Shown here one piece after another: positions 1 through 9,627 of a stretch of DNA of 64,000 bases. Each line of letters opens with the position of its first letter. Position 1 is the stretch's first letter. The notes under the pieces are model-generated. The model ran no database searches. It had not been told where the DNA came from and saw only the letters and a list, made by a program, of their open reading frames with translations. The DNA lies in the NCBI GenBank assembly GCA_947258405.1, contig CAMYIE010000001.1, positions 208,116-272,115 on the forward strand, written 5' to 3'. The position numbers and the translations under genes are program-made. This DNA comes from an uncultured Eudoraea sp. Lineage in GTDB: Bacteria; Bacteroidota; Bacteroidia; Flavobacteriales; Flavobacteriaceae.

Positions 1-2
1 CG

Positions 3-995
3 GACAATCCCAGGAAAGAGGCTTTTATCAAAATACCCGGGAATGTCGATATTGCTATAAGAGAGAATTACCTCTATGCAGATAGTTTACGCGATCTCCT
101 GGTTTTTGATATCTCTGATTTTAATAATATCAGACTGGTGAACAGATTGAAAAACGTATTGCAGAATAATGTCGTATGGCCTTTTGAAGCAGATTTTGTT
201 GATTATAGCCGATTTGGCAGCGCTGATGAAGTGCATGTAGGATGGGAATTGCAAAAAGAACGACTCAGCCAGAGTGAGTTCAATAGTCGTTTTGGCATCA
301 TCGAAGGTAGTCCGGTCTTCGAAAACGCCAGTACAGATGATTCATCAGGGAAGGGTGGATCTCTGGCCAGATTTATGATAGTGGATGACTACCTCTACGT
401 GGTAGACAATCATTTCATCAATATTTTTGAGATCAGCGATCTTTCAAATCCGTTAGATATGGAAGATGTTTATGCCGGATTCGATATCGAGACCATCTTT
501 AACAAGGGTCCACATCTCTTCCTGGGCAGCATGCGCGGTATGTATATCTATGATATTTCAAATCCTTCAGTTCCGGAATTTGTTTCTGAATTCCAGCATG
601 GAACGGCCTGTGATCCTGTGGTGGTTGACGATAATTATGCCTATGTAACATTAAGAGGCGGAAATAATTGCGGGGCGCTCGAGAGCGGTCTTTTTATAGT
701 AGATATTTCAGACATCAGCAATCCGGAATTGGCCATTAGCTATCCGATGGACGAACCCTTCGGCCTTGGGATCAAAGGAGATCACCTTTTTATATGCGAC
801 GGGGATTCAGGATTGAAGGTATATAATAAGAGCGATGTAGAGAACCTGGTGGCCCTCGATCATTTTAAAGATGTGGTGACCTTCGATGTAATTCCCCTGG
901 AATCAACTTTATTGATGATCGGCGATGAAGTGCTATATCAATATGTATATTCGGAAGATGGCCTTGATCTTCTGAGTCGGCTAAACCTGAATTAA
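3..995 (+). CDS. LVIVD-type beta-propeller repeat protein (5' truncated by window edge)
   Basis: The reading frame is open from the first bases of the window, so the start lies outside; a GTG at 138 is internal. The protein shows repeated blocks of the form LYVVDN..INIFEISDLSNP, MYIYDISNPSVPEF and LFIVDISDISNPEL, the signature of LVIVD/choice-of-anchor-type repeats that usually fold as extracellular beta-propellers in Bacteroidota surface proteins. At least four blades are visible in about 330 residues. No signal peptide can be judged because the N terminus is missing. It is followed by an intrinsic terminator, so it is the last gene of its unit. Molecular function is unknown; a surface or periplasmic binding role is inference. 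Confidence 0.75.
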   Translation, partial: DNPRKEAFIKIPGNVDIAIRENYLYADSLRDLLVFDISDFNNIRLVNRLKNVLQNNVVWPFEADFVDYSRFGSADEVHVGWELQKERLSQSEFNSRFGIIEGSPVFENASTDDSSGKGGSLARFMIVDDYLYVVDNHFINIFEISDLSNPLDMEDVYAGFDIETIFNKGPHLFLGSMRGMYIYDISNPSVPEFVSEFQHGTACDPVVVDDNYAYVTLRGGNNCGALESGLFIVDISDISNPELAISYPMDEPFGLGIKGDHLFICDGDSGLKVYNKSDVENLVALDHFKDVVTFDVIPLESTLLMIGDEVLYQYVYSEDGLDLLSRLNLN

Positions 996-1020
996 TTGTT
1001 CCTGATCGAAACTTAAAATG

Positions 1021-1046
1021 CCCCTGCTCACAGGGGTGTTTTTTAT
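1021..1046 (+). terminator. Intrinsic terminator after the LVIVD-like gene
   Basis: A six-base-pair GC stem, CCCCTG/CAGGGG with loop CTCA, is followed by TGTTTTTTATT. It separates the repeat-protein gene from topA. Confidence 0.8.
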
Positions 1047-1087
1047 TGTTCTGATCACCACTGCAAAGTCAAATAAAAAATTTCACA

Positions 1088-1095
1088 TACTTTTG
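1088..1095 (+). promoter_or_regulatory. Bacteroidota -7 promoter element of topA
   Basis: TACTTTTG matches the TAnnTTTG consensus of the primary sigma factor of Bacteroidota and lies 19 bases before the topA ATG. No clear -33 element is seen. Confidence 0.5.
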
Positions 1096-1114
1096 TTCTC
1101 TCAAAAACCTATTA

Positions 1115-3595
1115 ATGGCCAAAAATTTAGTAATCGTTGAATCGCCTGCAAAGGCGAGGACCATCGAGAAATTTTTAGGTAAGGATTTCAAAGTAGAATC
1201 GAGCTTTGGACATATCGCAGACCTTCCCACCAAAGAATTAGGAGTTGATGTTGATAATAACTTCAAACCTAAATATATTGTAGATAAGGAGAAAAAGGTA
1301 CTGGTGAAAAAGCTCAGGGATATAGCCAGTAAATCTGAGACGATCTGGTTGGCAAGTGATGAGGACCGGGAAGGAGAAGCTATCTCATGGCATCTGATGG
1401 AGACCCTCAATCTCGATAGAAACAAAACCAAAAGGATCGTTTTTAACTCAATTACCAAAAAAGCCATTCAAAAGGCAATTGATAATCCGAGGGAGATCGA
1501 TTATAACCTGGTTAATGCCCAGCAGGCGCGTCGGGTTTTGGATCGTTTAGTGGGGTACGAACTCTCGCCTGTATTATGGAAAAAGATAAAACCAGGATTG
1601 TCTGCAGGACGTGTTCAGTCTGTTGCGGTCAGACTCATTGTAGAACGCGAGCGGCAGATTGGAGCATTCACTCCGCAGGCATCTTTCAGAGTAGTAGCAG
1701 AATTTGCAACCAAAAAGGGAATCGGCTTTAAAGCCAGACTACAAAATACTTTTGGCAGCGCAGCAGAAGCCCGCGATTTTCTAAACAGGAACATCGGAGC
1801 GGAATACGAGGTTGCAGAACTCGAAAAGAAACCGGCGACAAAATCACCGGCAGCCCCTTTCACTACTTCCACGCTTCAGCAGGAGGCCTCCAGAAAACTC
1901 TTTTACTCTGTCGCAAGAACCATGCAGGTAGCCCAGCGTTTGTACGAAGCAGGGCTCATTACTTATATGAGGACAGATAGTGTGAACCTTAGTGGAGAAG
2001 CCATCCAGGCTGCCAAGGAAATGATCGCAGATAACTACGGAGAACAATATAGTAAAGTAAGGCAGTTTAAGGGAAAAACCAAGGGAGCTCAAGAAGCCCA
2101 TGAGGCGATACGACCTACGGAAATGTCTAACCAGAATCCTTCCCTGGAAGCAGATCAGGCCAAATTATACGATCTGATATGGAAGCGCACGATTGCCTCA
2201 CAAATGGCCGATGCCAGGTTGGAACGCACCAATATGAAGATCAGGTCGAATTCTTTTGATGAACTTTTCGCGGCACAGGGTGAGGTCATCACTTTCGACG
2301 GATTTCTAAAAGTTTATCTCGAAGGAAAAGATGAGGAAGATCTCGAAGAACAACAGGGTGTATTACCTGCGGTAGACCTCGGTGAATCGCTAAACAATAA
2401 TTATATAACGGCCACCCAGAGGTTTACCAGGGCGCCATACCGGTATACTGAAGCCACTCTGGTTAAGAAATTAGAAGAATTAGGCATCGGAAGACCATCC
2501 ACCTATGCTCCTACAATATCCACCATTCAAAACAGAGGTTATGTGGAAAAGGGCACTATTGAGGGAAAAGAACGAGCCTATACTCAACTGAAACTGGAAA
2601 ATGGATCTGTAGACGAAAGTTCGTTGACAGAACTTGTAGGCTCCGATAAGGGTAAGCTTGTCCCTTCCGATATAGGTATGATCGTCAACGATTTTCTGGT
2701 GAGTCATTTTGCCAATATTCTGGATTATAATTTTACTGCTCAGGTGGAGAAGGATTTCGATGAGATTGCAACAGGAGATGAGGACTGGCAGAAGGTCATG
2801 CAGGAGTTTTATAAGGACTTTCACCCCAATGTTATAGATGTTGAAGAAAATGCAGAAAGAGCCAGTGGTGAAAGGGTCCTTGGAACCGATCCAAAAACAG
2901 GGCGGCAAGTCGCGGTTCGACTGGGTAAATTCGGCCCGATGGTTCAGATCGGAACGGTAGAAGAGGAAGAAAAGCCTCTTTTTGCAAGTCTTTTACCAGA
3001 TCAATCCCTTAATACCATATCCTTTGAAGAAGCTATGGAACTCTTCGACCTGCCCAGGAAATTGGGTGTTTATAAGGGAGAAGAGGTGGAAGCCAATGTT
3101 GGCCGATACGGGCCCTATGTAAGATATGGAAAGAAGTTTGTTTCGCTGGATAAAGGTGAAAGTGCCTTTGAAGTGGATATGGAGAGGGCTCTGGAGTTGA
3201 TCAAAGCCAAGGAAGCAGCCGATGCTCCTATCGCCGTTTATAATGGGAAAGAAGTATCGAAAGGAAAAGGCAGGTTCGGACCATTTATAAAGTGGGATGG
3301 TATGTTCATCAATGTCAATAAAAAATATGATTTTGATCACCTTAGTGATTCCGATATCGGAGAATTAATCGAAGCCAAGTTAAAGAAAGAAGCTGAAAAA
3401 CTGGTTAAGGAATGGCCCGAGGAAAGTATCAGGATTGAAAAAGCACGCTGGGGCAGGCATAACATTATTAAGGGTAAGACCAAGGTAGAACTTGGTAAAG
3501 ATGTTGATATTGAATCCCTTACATTGGAACAGGCCATAGAGCGTCTGGGAAGTAAAAAGAAAAAACGTTCTGGCAAATCTAAAGGAACAACCTAA
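1115..3595 (+). CDS. topA: DNA topoisomerase I (type IA)
   Basis: Relaxes negative supercoils through a 5'-phosphotyrosine intermediate. The TOPRIM domain starts at residue 4 (VIVESPAKA, with Glu9) and carries the metal motif SDEDREGEA (Asp82, Asp84, Glu86). The catalytic Tyr is Tyr284 in LITYMRTDS. Instead of zinc fingers, the C-terminal third has several topoisomerase C-terminal repeats recognisable by GRYGPYVRYG and GRFGPFIKWD, followed by a Lys-rich tail. At 826 residues it fits the Bacteroidota type. The ATG at 1115 follows a TAnnTTTG box. The next gene begins three bases after the stop, so the two are probably co-transcribed. Confidence 0.98.
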   Translation: MAKNLVIVESPAKARTIEKFLGKDFKVESSFGHIADLPTKELGVDVDNNFKPKYIVDKEKKVLVKKLRDIASKSETIWLASDEDREGEAISWHLMETLNLDRNKTKRIVFNSITKKAIQKAIDNPREIDYNLVNAQQARRVLDRLVGYELSPVLWKKIKPGLSAGRVQSVAVRLIVERERQIGAFTPQASFRVVAEFATKKGIGFKARLQNTFGSAAEARDFLNRNIGAEYEVAELEKKPATKSPAAPFTTSTLQQEASRKLFYSVARTMQVAQRLYEAGLITYMRTDSVNLSGEAIQAAKEMIADNYGEQYSKVRQFKGKTKGAQEAHEAIRPTEMSNQNPSLEADQAKLYDLIWKRTIASQMADARLERTNMKIRSNSFDELFAAQGEVITFDGFLKVYLEGKDEEDLEEQQGVLPAVDLGESLNNNYITATQRFTRAPYRYTEATLVKKLEELGIGRPSTYAPTISTIQNRGYVEKGTIEGKERAYTQLKLENGSVDESSLTELVGSDKGKLVPSDIGMIVNDFLVSHFANILDYNFTAQVEKDFDEIATGDEDWQKVMQEFYKDFHPNVIDVEENAERASGERVLGTDPKTGRQVAVRLGKFGPMVQIGTVEEEEKPLFASLLPDQSLNTISFEEAMELFDLPRKLGVYKGEEVEANVGRYGPYVRYGKKFVSLDKGESAFEVDMERALELIKAKEAADAPIAVYNGKEVSKGKGRFGPFIKWDGMFINVNKKYDFDHLSDSDIGELIEAKLKKEAEKLVKEWPEESIRIEKARWGRHNIIKGKTKVELGKDVDIESLTLEQAIERLGSKKKKRSGKSKGTT

Positions 3596-3597
3596 GC

Positions 3598-4752
3598 ATG
3601 GCTTTCGATTTTTTAGTACCGGTAGAAGATAAAGTACTGGCTCATTGCGAGTTACTTCCGCCACAGGCTCTCGGAAATCAAATTCAGAAACATACTTCAA
3701 AAAAAGGACTCCCCGTACTCGCGATGTCGACCTTTGCTATATTAGGGGTACACGAATCGAGGAATGCCTTTATTAAAAAAAGAGAAAAACTCGATTTAAA
3801 TGCCATTCGACTGGAACTCTACAAGTTGATGGCAGGTAATTGGAATACCACTCTTATAGATCTTGGAGACGTGGAAGAAGGGGATAAGGTGGAAGACACC
3901 TATTTTGTGGTGAAGGAGATCGTAGCCGGCCTTTTGGAAGAAGGTGTTATTCCTATTATCATCGGCGCAACACAGGATATCACCTTTCCGGTGTACAGAG
4001 GTTTCGACGATTTAAAGAATATGGTAAACCTGGTCTCGGTCGACAGTCGTTTCGACTTCGGAGCAGACGAAGAACTGATCTCCTCGCATTCCTATATGAG
4101 CAAGATCATTACCGATAAACCTAATAACCTTTTCAATTTTTCGAACCTGGGGTATCAGAGCTATTTTAACGCCCAGGAAGAAATGGATTTGATGGAAAGA
4201 CTTTTTTTCGATTCATACCGACTCGGCGAAATAGTTGCAGACATTTCATTGGCAGAACCTGTACTGCGCAATTCTCATATAGTAAGTATAGATGCCAGGT
4301 CTGTTATGGCAGGATATCAGGGTGGGTCTGTAAATTTTTCCCCTAATGGATTTAACGGAAGGGAGATTTGTGCGATATCGCGCTATGCCGGGATGGGAGA
4401 TAATATATCGGCATTCGGCATCTTTGAATGCGAAAATCATCCTCAGTCCTTTCAACTAATCGCCCAGATTATATGGTATTTCATTGAAGGTCATAATATA
4501 AGGGTAAAGGAGTTCCCTGCCGGAGATGATTTAAATTTCACCAAGTTTATTGTGCCAACTGAAACCGAAGAACTGATATTTTATAAAAGTCTTCTCTCGG
4601 AAAGATGGTGGGTGGAAGTTCCATCTATTCTACCTCTGCATAATAAAACCAATACACCTGCGTTATTACCATGCACTGAAAAGGACTATTTGGATGCATG
4701 TAATCAAAATATCCCCGATCGGTGGTTTAAAGCCTATAAAAAAGGATTTTAA
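3598..4752 (+). CDS. Arginase/formimidoylglutamase-fold protein with degenerate metal site
   Basis: 384 residues with the ureohydrolase fold, usually labelled formimidoylglutamase in flavobacteria. The three metal-binding blocks can be aligned but are damaged. The GGDHS block reads GATQD (residues 123-127, His replaced by Gln126). The DAHxD block reads DSRFD (149-153, His replaced by Arg151). The SxDxD block reads SIDAR (230-234, second Asp replaced by Arg234). Three of six ligands of the binuclear manganese centre are therefore lost, so arginase, agmatinase or formiminoglutamase activity is unlikely. It starts three bases after topA and lies directly upstream of gldK. A structural or regulatory role linked to either neighbour is possible but unproven. 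Confidence 0.8.
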   Translation: MAFDFLVPVEDKVLAHCELLPPQALGNQIQKHTSKKGLPVLAMSTFAILGVHESRNAFIKKREKLDLNAIRLELYKLMAGNWNTTLIDLGDVEEGDKVEDTYFVVKEIVAGLLEEGVIPIIIGATQDITFPVYRGFDDLKNMVNLVSVDSRFDFGADEELISSHSYMSKIITDKPNNLFNFSNLGYQSYFNAQEEMDLMERLFFDSYRLGEIVADISLAEPVLRNSHIVSIDARSVMAGYQGGSVNFSPNGFNGREICAISRYAGMGDNISAFGIFECENHPQSFQLIAQIIWYFIEGHNIRVKEFPAGDDLNFTKFIVPTETEELIFYKSLLSERWWVEVPSILPLHNKTNTPALLPCTEKDYLDACNQNIPDRWFKAYKKGF

Positions 4753-4874
4753 GCCAAATCAATAAATTAAACGTATAGGCAGTTTTTATACAATAAAATC
4801 GGTAAAATTCAGTTTTAGTGAATAATACCATTGTCATTACTGTTTATTGTCTAAATCGAAATTTAACCTAAAGT

Positions 4875-6230
4875 ATGAAGAAGCTATTGTTGTCCTCTGT
4901 AGCCCTCGTGTTTTTACTCAGTAGTTGTGGGTCTAAAACTCAAGGTGAACTCGTAGGTGTACAAGGAAAAAAATGGTACCCTGAAAAACCCTATGGGATG
5001 GAATTAATTCCCCGAGGTTCATTTATCATGGGTAAGAGTGAGGAGGATATGGCCCAGGTGCAGAATGCTCCCACCAGAACGGTTACGGTCCGTTCATTTT
5101 ATATGGATGATACCGAAATAACCAATAGTGAATACCGCCAGTTTGTAGAATGGGTTAAGGACTCCATCGTGAGAACTAAACTCGCTATCCTTGCCGATGA
5201 ACTCGGAATGGGACCAGAAGACGGCGGCATCGGAGAATTTGCCTTCAGGGATGCCGATACCACAAATATGTCTGTGTACGACCAGTACATGTTAGACAAT
5301 TATGCTGGTATGGGTGAAACCGGTTACGAAGGGAGAGCGCTCAACACAGATGATGATCTTGTTTGGGATACTTCGGATTATCCGGACGAATACTACACCG
5401 AGGTGATGGATTCGGTCTATATCCCCGAAGAAGAATCTTATAATGGTCAGCGGACTGTAGATGTAACTAAATTGAAATACAGATATAACTGGATGGATAT
5501 TGAAGCTGCGGCGCGTTCTAAATCTTCCAGGAGAAAAGATTTCATCAGACAGGAGGTTACTCAGATCTATCCGGATACAACGGTCTGGATCAGGGATTTT
5601 GAGTACTCCTACAACGAACCTATGCATAACGACTATTTCTGGCACGATGCCTATAGCGAATATCCTGTTGTTGGAGTTTCGTGGACACAGGCCAGGGCGT
5701 TTTGTAACTGGAGAACAAAGTTTAAGAACGACGATCAAAAAGACCGTGGCAGGCAATTTGTAAATCAATTCCGTTTACCTACTGAAGCGGAATGGGAATA
5801 CGCTGCTCGTGGTGGTATCGAAGGAGGAACCTATCCATGGGGAGGACCTTATGTCATTAGTGACACAGGTTGTTTCATGGCCAACTTCAAACCTCAGAGA
5901 GGTGATTATGCGGCAGATGCTGCGCTCTACACCGTAGAGGCCAAATCTTACGAACCTAACGACTTTAACCTGTATAATATGGCAGGTAACGTATCGGAGT
6001 GGACCAATTCGAGTTATGATCCCGGTTCATATGAATATTTCTCTACAATGAATCCTAACGGACGCGAGCAGGGTAATGCCCGTAAAGTGATCCGCGGTGG
6101 TTCATGGAAAGATGTTGCTTATTTCCTACAGGTAAGTACTAGAGACTATGAATACAAGGATTCGGCAAGAAGCTATGTCGGTTTCAGAACGGTACAGGAT
6201 TATATGGGTGAAGAAGATTCAACTCAATAA
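4875..6230 (+). CDS. gldK: Gliding motility / type IX secretion lipoprotein GldK
   Basis: Outer-membrane-associated lipoprotein of the type IX secretion core, known from the family to form a periplasmic ring with GldN. The N terminus is a lipoprotein signal with lipobox LLSSC (Cys19). The body is an FGE-sulfatase/SUMF1-type domain: MELIPRGSFIMG near residue 43, VVGVSWTQARAFCNW, LPTEAEWEYAARGG, MAGNVSEW and the closing VIRGGSW and VGFRT. A large acidic, Tyr-rich insertion lies between about residues 95 and 255. The 451-residue length is normal for GldK. It opens the gldKLMN cluster after a 122-base AT-rich gap that should hold the promoter. Confidence 0.97.
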   Translation: MKKLLLSSVALVFLLSSCGSKTQGELVGVQGKKWYPEKPYGMELIPRGSFIMGKSEEDMAQVQNAPTRTVTVRSFYMDDTEITNSEYRQFVEWVKDSIVRTKLAILADELGMGPEDGGIGEFAFRDADTTNMSVYDQYMLDNYAGMGETGYEGRALNTDDDLVWDTSDYPDEYYTEVMDSVYIPEEESYNGQRTVDVTKLKYRYNWMDIEAAARSKSSRRKDFIRQEVTQIYPDTTVWIRDFEYSYNEPMHNDYFWHDAYSEYPVVGVSWTQARAFCNWRTKFKNDDQKDRGRQFVNQFRLPTEAEWEYAARGGIEGGTYPWGGPYVISDTGCFMANFKPQRGDYAADAALYTVEAKSYEPNDFNLYNMAGNVSEWTNSSYDPGSYEYFSTMNPNGREQGNARKVIRGGSWKDVAYFLQVSTRDYEYKDSARSYVGFRTVQDYMGEEDSTQ

Positions 6231-6305
6231 TCAACCAAACGTAATACCATAAACCTTTTAACCAAATACTTTAAATAACTTTAAACTTAAATTAAATCTA
6301 GAATT

Positions 6306-6953
6306 ATGGCACAGTCAAAATCAACAAAAAAATTATTTAATATGGCCTACGGGCTTGGCGCCTCGGTGGTGATCATCGGTGCGTTATTTAAGATCCTACA
6401 CTGGGAATTCGGTCCGCTTACAGGTGGATTACTTCTTGCAGTAGGTTTGATCACAGAAGCACTTATTTTTGCGATCAGCGCTTTTGAACCGGTAGACGAC
6501 GAGTACGATTGGTCTTTGGTTTATCCAGAGCTATCGGGAGGTATGTCTATGGGTAAGAACGATGCTCAGGAAGCTCAGGAAGCCGAAGGATTGCTTTCAA
6601 GGAAACTAGACGATCTTCTTAAAGAGGCCAATATCGATGCAAATTTGATGGGTAGCCTTGGAGATAGTATCCGCAACTTCGAAGAAACTGCCAAAGGAAT
6701 GGTTCCTTCTTCTGAAGCGGTAGAGTCTACCAGGAAGTATTCTGAAGAAATGTCTCAGGCTGCTACTCAGATGGAATCTCTAAACAGCCTTTATAAGGTT
6801 CAATTGGAAAGCGCCAGTAAGCAAGCTTCTATCAACGAAGAAGTTGTTCAGAACGCCGGAGCCCTTAAAGATCAAATGGAGTCTCTTGCTTCTAACCTTT
6901 CTTCATTGAATGGAGTTTATGGAGGTATGTTAACCGCTATGAACCGCAACTAA
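6306..6953 (+). CDS. gldL: Type IX secretion inner-membrane motor protein GldL
   Basis: 215 residues. Two transmembrane helices occupy about residues 14-62, followed by a soluble cytoplasmic region rich in helix and Gln/Ser. GldL and GldM form the proton-driven rotary motor of the type IX system (family knowledge). The conserved membrane Glu is Glu51 in LITEALIFAISAFEP, matching the essential Glu49 of Flavobacterium johnsoniae GldL. It lies 75 bases after gldK and 53 bases before gldM. Confidence 0.97.
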   Translation: MAQSKSTKKLFNMAYGLGASVVIIGALFKILHWEFGPLTGGLLLAVGLITEALIFAISAFEPVDDEYDWSLVYPELSGGMSMGKNDAQEAQEAEGLLSRKLDDLLKEANIDANLMGSLGDSIRNFEETAKGMVPSSEAVESTRKYSEEMSQAATQMESLNSLYKVQLESASKQASINEEVVQNAGALKDQMESLASNLSSLNGVYGGMLTAMNRN

Positions 6954-7006
6954 TTAGTTCATTTCGACACCCAAATCAAATTATTAATCAATAACTAATT
7001 AGAAAC

Positions 7007-8575
7007 ATGGCATCAGGAAAATTGTCACCACGGCAGAAAATGATCAATCTAATGTATTTGATCTTTATCGCTATGCTGGCATTAAATATGAGCAAAGAAG
7101 TTCTGGCTGCATTCGGATTGATGAATAAAAAGCTGGAAGCTTCTAACAATAAGACTACCGAGAATAACGATACATTTTTGGCTAGTCTTGAAACCAAAGC
7201 TTCTGAAGATGCTGCTAAATATGCTGAGCTATACAAAGACGCTCAGAAGATCAAGCAGTTGTCTAGAGAGTACTACGACTATTTAGAAGATATGAAAACT
7301 CAGATGGTTAAGGATATTGAAGATCCGGAAGATTACCAGGTGATGGATAAATCGGATTATCTCGACCAGAAGTTTTTTCAGGGCGATAACCTGGCCCCTC
7401 AGGGTAAGGAATTCATGAAAAGAATCACCGATTATCGGACACAGGTAAGCGCGATTCTTGGCGACGGGTTTCCCAACGTTAAGGATGCCTTAACTACAAG
7501 GTTCAAGACCGGTGATGATAATGGCAAGGTGGAGCGCAGAGATGGTGTGAAAGTTGATTGGATCAACTACCACTATGAAGGCTTCCCATTGATCGCTTCA
7601 TTGACTAAACTAACCTCTATGCAGTCGGATATCAAAGCGACTGAAGAGTCAGCTTTAAAAGCAATGCTTCAAGGTGAGCTTACAAGTCAGGTTTCACTTT
7701 CCAATTTCTCCACTCTTTTAGATTCAGAGAAATCTGCCTTCTATTCAGGCGAGAAATTCGCAGGAAGCATAGTGCTGGGTAAAACCGATAAATCGGCTAA
7801 ACCTGTACGAGCAGACCTAAAACTCGACGGAAGGAAACTGAGCGAAGGCCGTGACTACCAACTCGAAGAAGGCGGTGTAAAGCTTTTGATCGGTGCTGGT
7901 AGCCCTGGAGATCACCAGATCAGTGGTGTTCTGGTTTATATGCAGGATGGTAATGAGAAGGAAGTTCCTGTTAAAAATACTTTCTCTACCATTTCCAAGC
8001 CTAATGCAGCTTTAATTGCGGCAGATAAGATGAATGTGGTATATCGCGGGGTATCTAACCCAATGTCTATCACCATTCCTGGAATCCCTAATAACAAGGT
8101 TTCAGCTTCCGCTTCTGGTCTTTCTAAGCGAAGTGGCAGTAGCTATATTATGAACCCTGGTAAAGGAAGAACCGTAACTATTACGGCATCAGGAACCCTG
8201 CCCGATGGTCAGCGTGTGTCTTCAAGATCTGAATTCAGGATCAAAGACATCCCAAGACCTGCAGGAGCTATCCGTGGTGAAACCGGAAGTACCAAAATGC
8301 CGAGAAGGAACCTGGAGATCTCTACCGTTAGTGCGGTATTGGAGGACTTCGATTTCGACCTGAATCTTGCGATCAGTGGATTTAAGTTTAAGGTTCCCGG
8401 ACAGCCTACGGTTGTTGTTAAAGGTGGTAAACTCGATAGCAGAGCCAAATCTGCCCTGAAAAGAGCCAAGAGAGGCGATGCTGTTCAGGTATTCGATATC
8501 CAGGCTTATATTACCAATAACAAATCATACAAATTGAAGAAAGTATCTCCTGTTATTGTGGAGATTACAAACTAA
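7007..8575 (+). CDS. gldM: Type IX secretion motor/shaft protein GldM
   Basis: 522 residues. The N terminus has the family hallmark SPRQKMINLMYLIFIAMLAL, a single transmembrane helix, followed by NMSKEVLAAFGLMN. The rest is periplasmic: a helical first domain to about residue 220, then beta-sandwich domains that in the known structures make the elongated shaft linking the GldL motor to the GldK/GldN ring. The N-terminal helix plus periplasmic domains match the standard architecture in order and length. Confidence 0.97.
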   Translation: MASGKLSPRQKMINLMYLIFIAMLALNMSKEVLAAFGLMNKKLEASNNKTTENNDTFLASLETKASEDAAKYAELYKDAQKIKQLSREYYDYLEDMKTQMVKDIEDPEDYQVMDKSDYLDQKFFQGDNLAPQGKEFMKRITDYRTQVSAILGDGFPNVKDALTTRFKTGDDNGKVERRDGVKVDWINYHYEGFPLIASLTKLTSMQSDIKATEESALKAMLQGELTSQVSLSNFSTLLDSEKSAFYSGEKFAGSIVLGKTDKSAKPVRADLKLDGRKLSEGRDYQLEEGGVKLLIGAGSPGDHQISGVLVYMQDGNEKEVPVKNTFSTISKPNAALIAADKMNVVYRGVSNPMSITIPGIPNNKVSASASGLSKRSGSSYIMNPGKGRTVTITASGTLPDGQRVSSRSEFRIKDIPRPAGAIRGETGSTKMPRRNLEISTVSAVLEDFDFDLNLAISGFKFKVPGQPTVVVKGGKLDSRAKSALKRAKRGDAVQVFDIQAYITNNKSYKLKKVSPVIVEITN

Positions 8576-8594
8576 GCATAGTAAATTTTAACAG

Positions 8595-9497
8595 ATGAAT
8601 TGGAAAAGTATAATTGTAGTTGGAGCGGTGGCAATGATGCCATTGTCAATGGCAGCACAGGCCAATATCCTCAATGCGAAAAAGCCAGAGGATATCGGTA
8701 AGAAAACGGCCGAGCAAATTGCCGAAGACAATGACTCCCCTCTTCCCTATGGATACGTAGACGACAGGGATATACTATGGTCTAAGACCGTTTGGGAAGT
8801 GATAGACCTCGATGAGAGGGTTAATTTCCCAATGTACTATCCCCTTGATACGATCGATATAGGGGCCGACAGAAGATCGCTTTACGATGTGTTCTTGAAA
8901 AATATCAAGAATGGTAAACTCAAGGATGTTTATGTAGATTCTTATTTTACTGAAAAGCGTAATTTCGGCGATCTTGAGGCGACCCTGAAAAAAGTCGATA
9001 CTACCGATCTTGGCTATGAGCAAATCAATGCCGGAGAGGAATTGTCGCCCGAATATATCAACCAAAGGGAATTGACCGCCGCCGATATAGAGGAATACCG
9101 TATCAAAGGTATTTGGTACTTCGACAAGCGTCAGGGAGAGTTAAAGTACCGATTGCTGGGAATAGCACCGGTAGCCCCCGATGTTAACTTTATCGATGAC
9201 GAGTCTATGGATCCTGCGGATGCCAAGGTAGAATTATTCTGGGTTTGGTTTCCTAGTGCCAGGGAGATCCTGCACGATGCCAAAGTGTTTAACCAACGCA
9301 ATTCGGCTCAGCCTCTCTCCTTCGATATGCTCCTTAATTCAAGGAGGTTCAACGCGATTATCTACAAAGAAGATAACGTTCATGGAGATAGGGAGATCAG
9401 AGACTACATAGCAGATAATGCCCTTTTCCAGTTGCTGGAAGCGGATAGGATCAAAGAAGCGATCCGCGACAGGGAACAAGATATGTGGGCTTATTAG
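8595..9497 (+). CDS. gldN: Type IX secretion periplasmic ring protein GldN
   Basis: 300 residues with a Sec signal peptide (hydrophobic stretch 5-18, likely cut near AAQA). The family motif region DDRDILWSKTVWEVIDLDER and the conserved segment AELFWVWFPSAREILHD-like (VELFWVWFPSAREIL) identify it. GldN pairs with GldK in the periplasmic ring. It is the last gene of the cluster, 19 bases after gldM, and is followed by a strong terminator. Confidence 0.97.
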   Translation: MNWKSIIVVGAVAMMPLSMAAQANILNAKKPEDIGKKTAEQIAEDNDSPLPYGYVDDRDILWSKTVWEVIDLDERVNFPMYYPLDTIDIGADRRSLYDVFLKNIKNGKLKDVYVDSYFTEKRNFGDLEATLKKVDTTDLGYEQINAGEELSPEYINQRELTAADIEEYRIKGIWYFDKRQGELKYRLLGIAPVAPDVNFIDDESMDPADAKVELFWVWFPSAREILHDAKVFNQRNSAQPLSFDMLLNSRRFNAIIYKEDNVHGDREIRDYIADNALFQLLEADRIKEAIRDREQDMWAY

Positions 9498-9534
9498 AGA
9501 CCTGATTTTATTCCAATTCAGATCAGTAATGACC

Positions 9535-9568
9535 AGCACCCCGGCCCACACCGGGGTGCTTCTTTTTT
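9535..9568 (+). terminator. Intrinsic terminator closing the gldKLMN cluster
   Basis: A perfect ten-base-pair stem AGCACCCCGG/CCGGGGTGCT with a six-base loop CCCACA is followed by TCTTTTTTAT. Confidence 0.92.
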
Positions 9569-9615
9569 ATACTAGCTGCATAATATTTTCCACAGCAGGT
9601 ATTCCTGTCTTTTCC

Positions 9616-9623
9616 TAGATTTG
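9616..9623 (+). promoter_or_regulatory. Bacteroidota -7 promoter element
   Basis: TAGATTTG fits TAnnTTTG and ends only four bases before the ATG of the FAD oxidoreductase, implying an almost leaderless transcript. Confidence 0.5.
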
Positions 9624-9627
9624 TACC

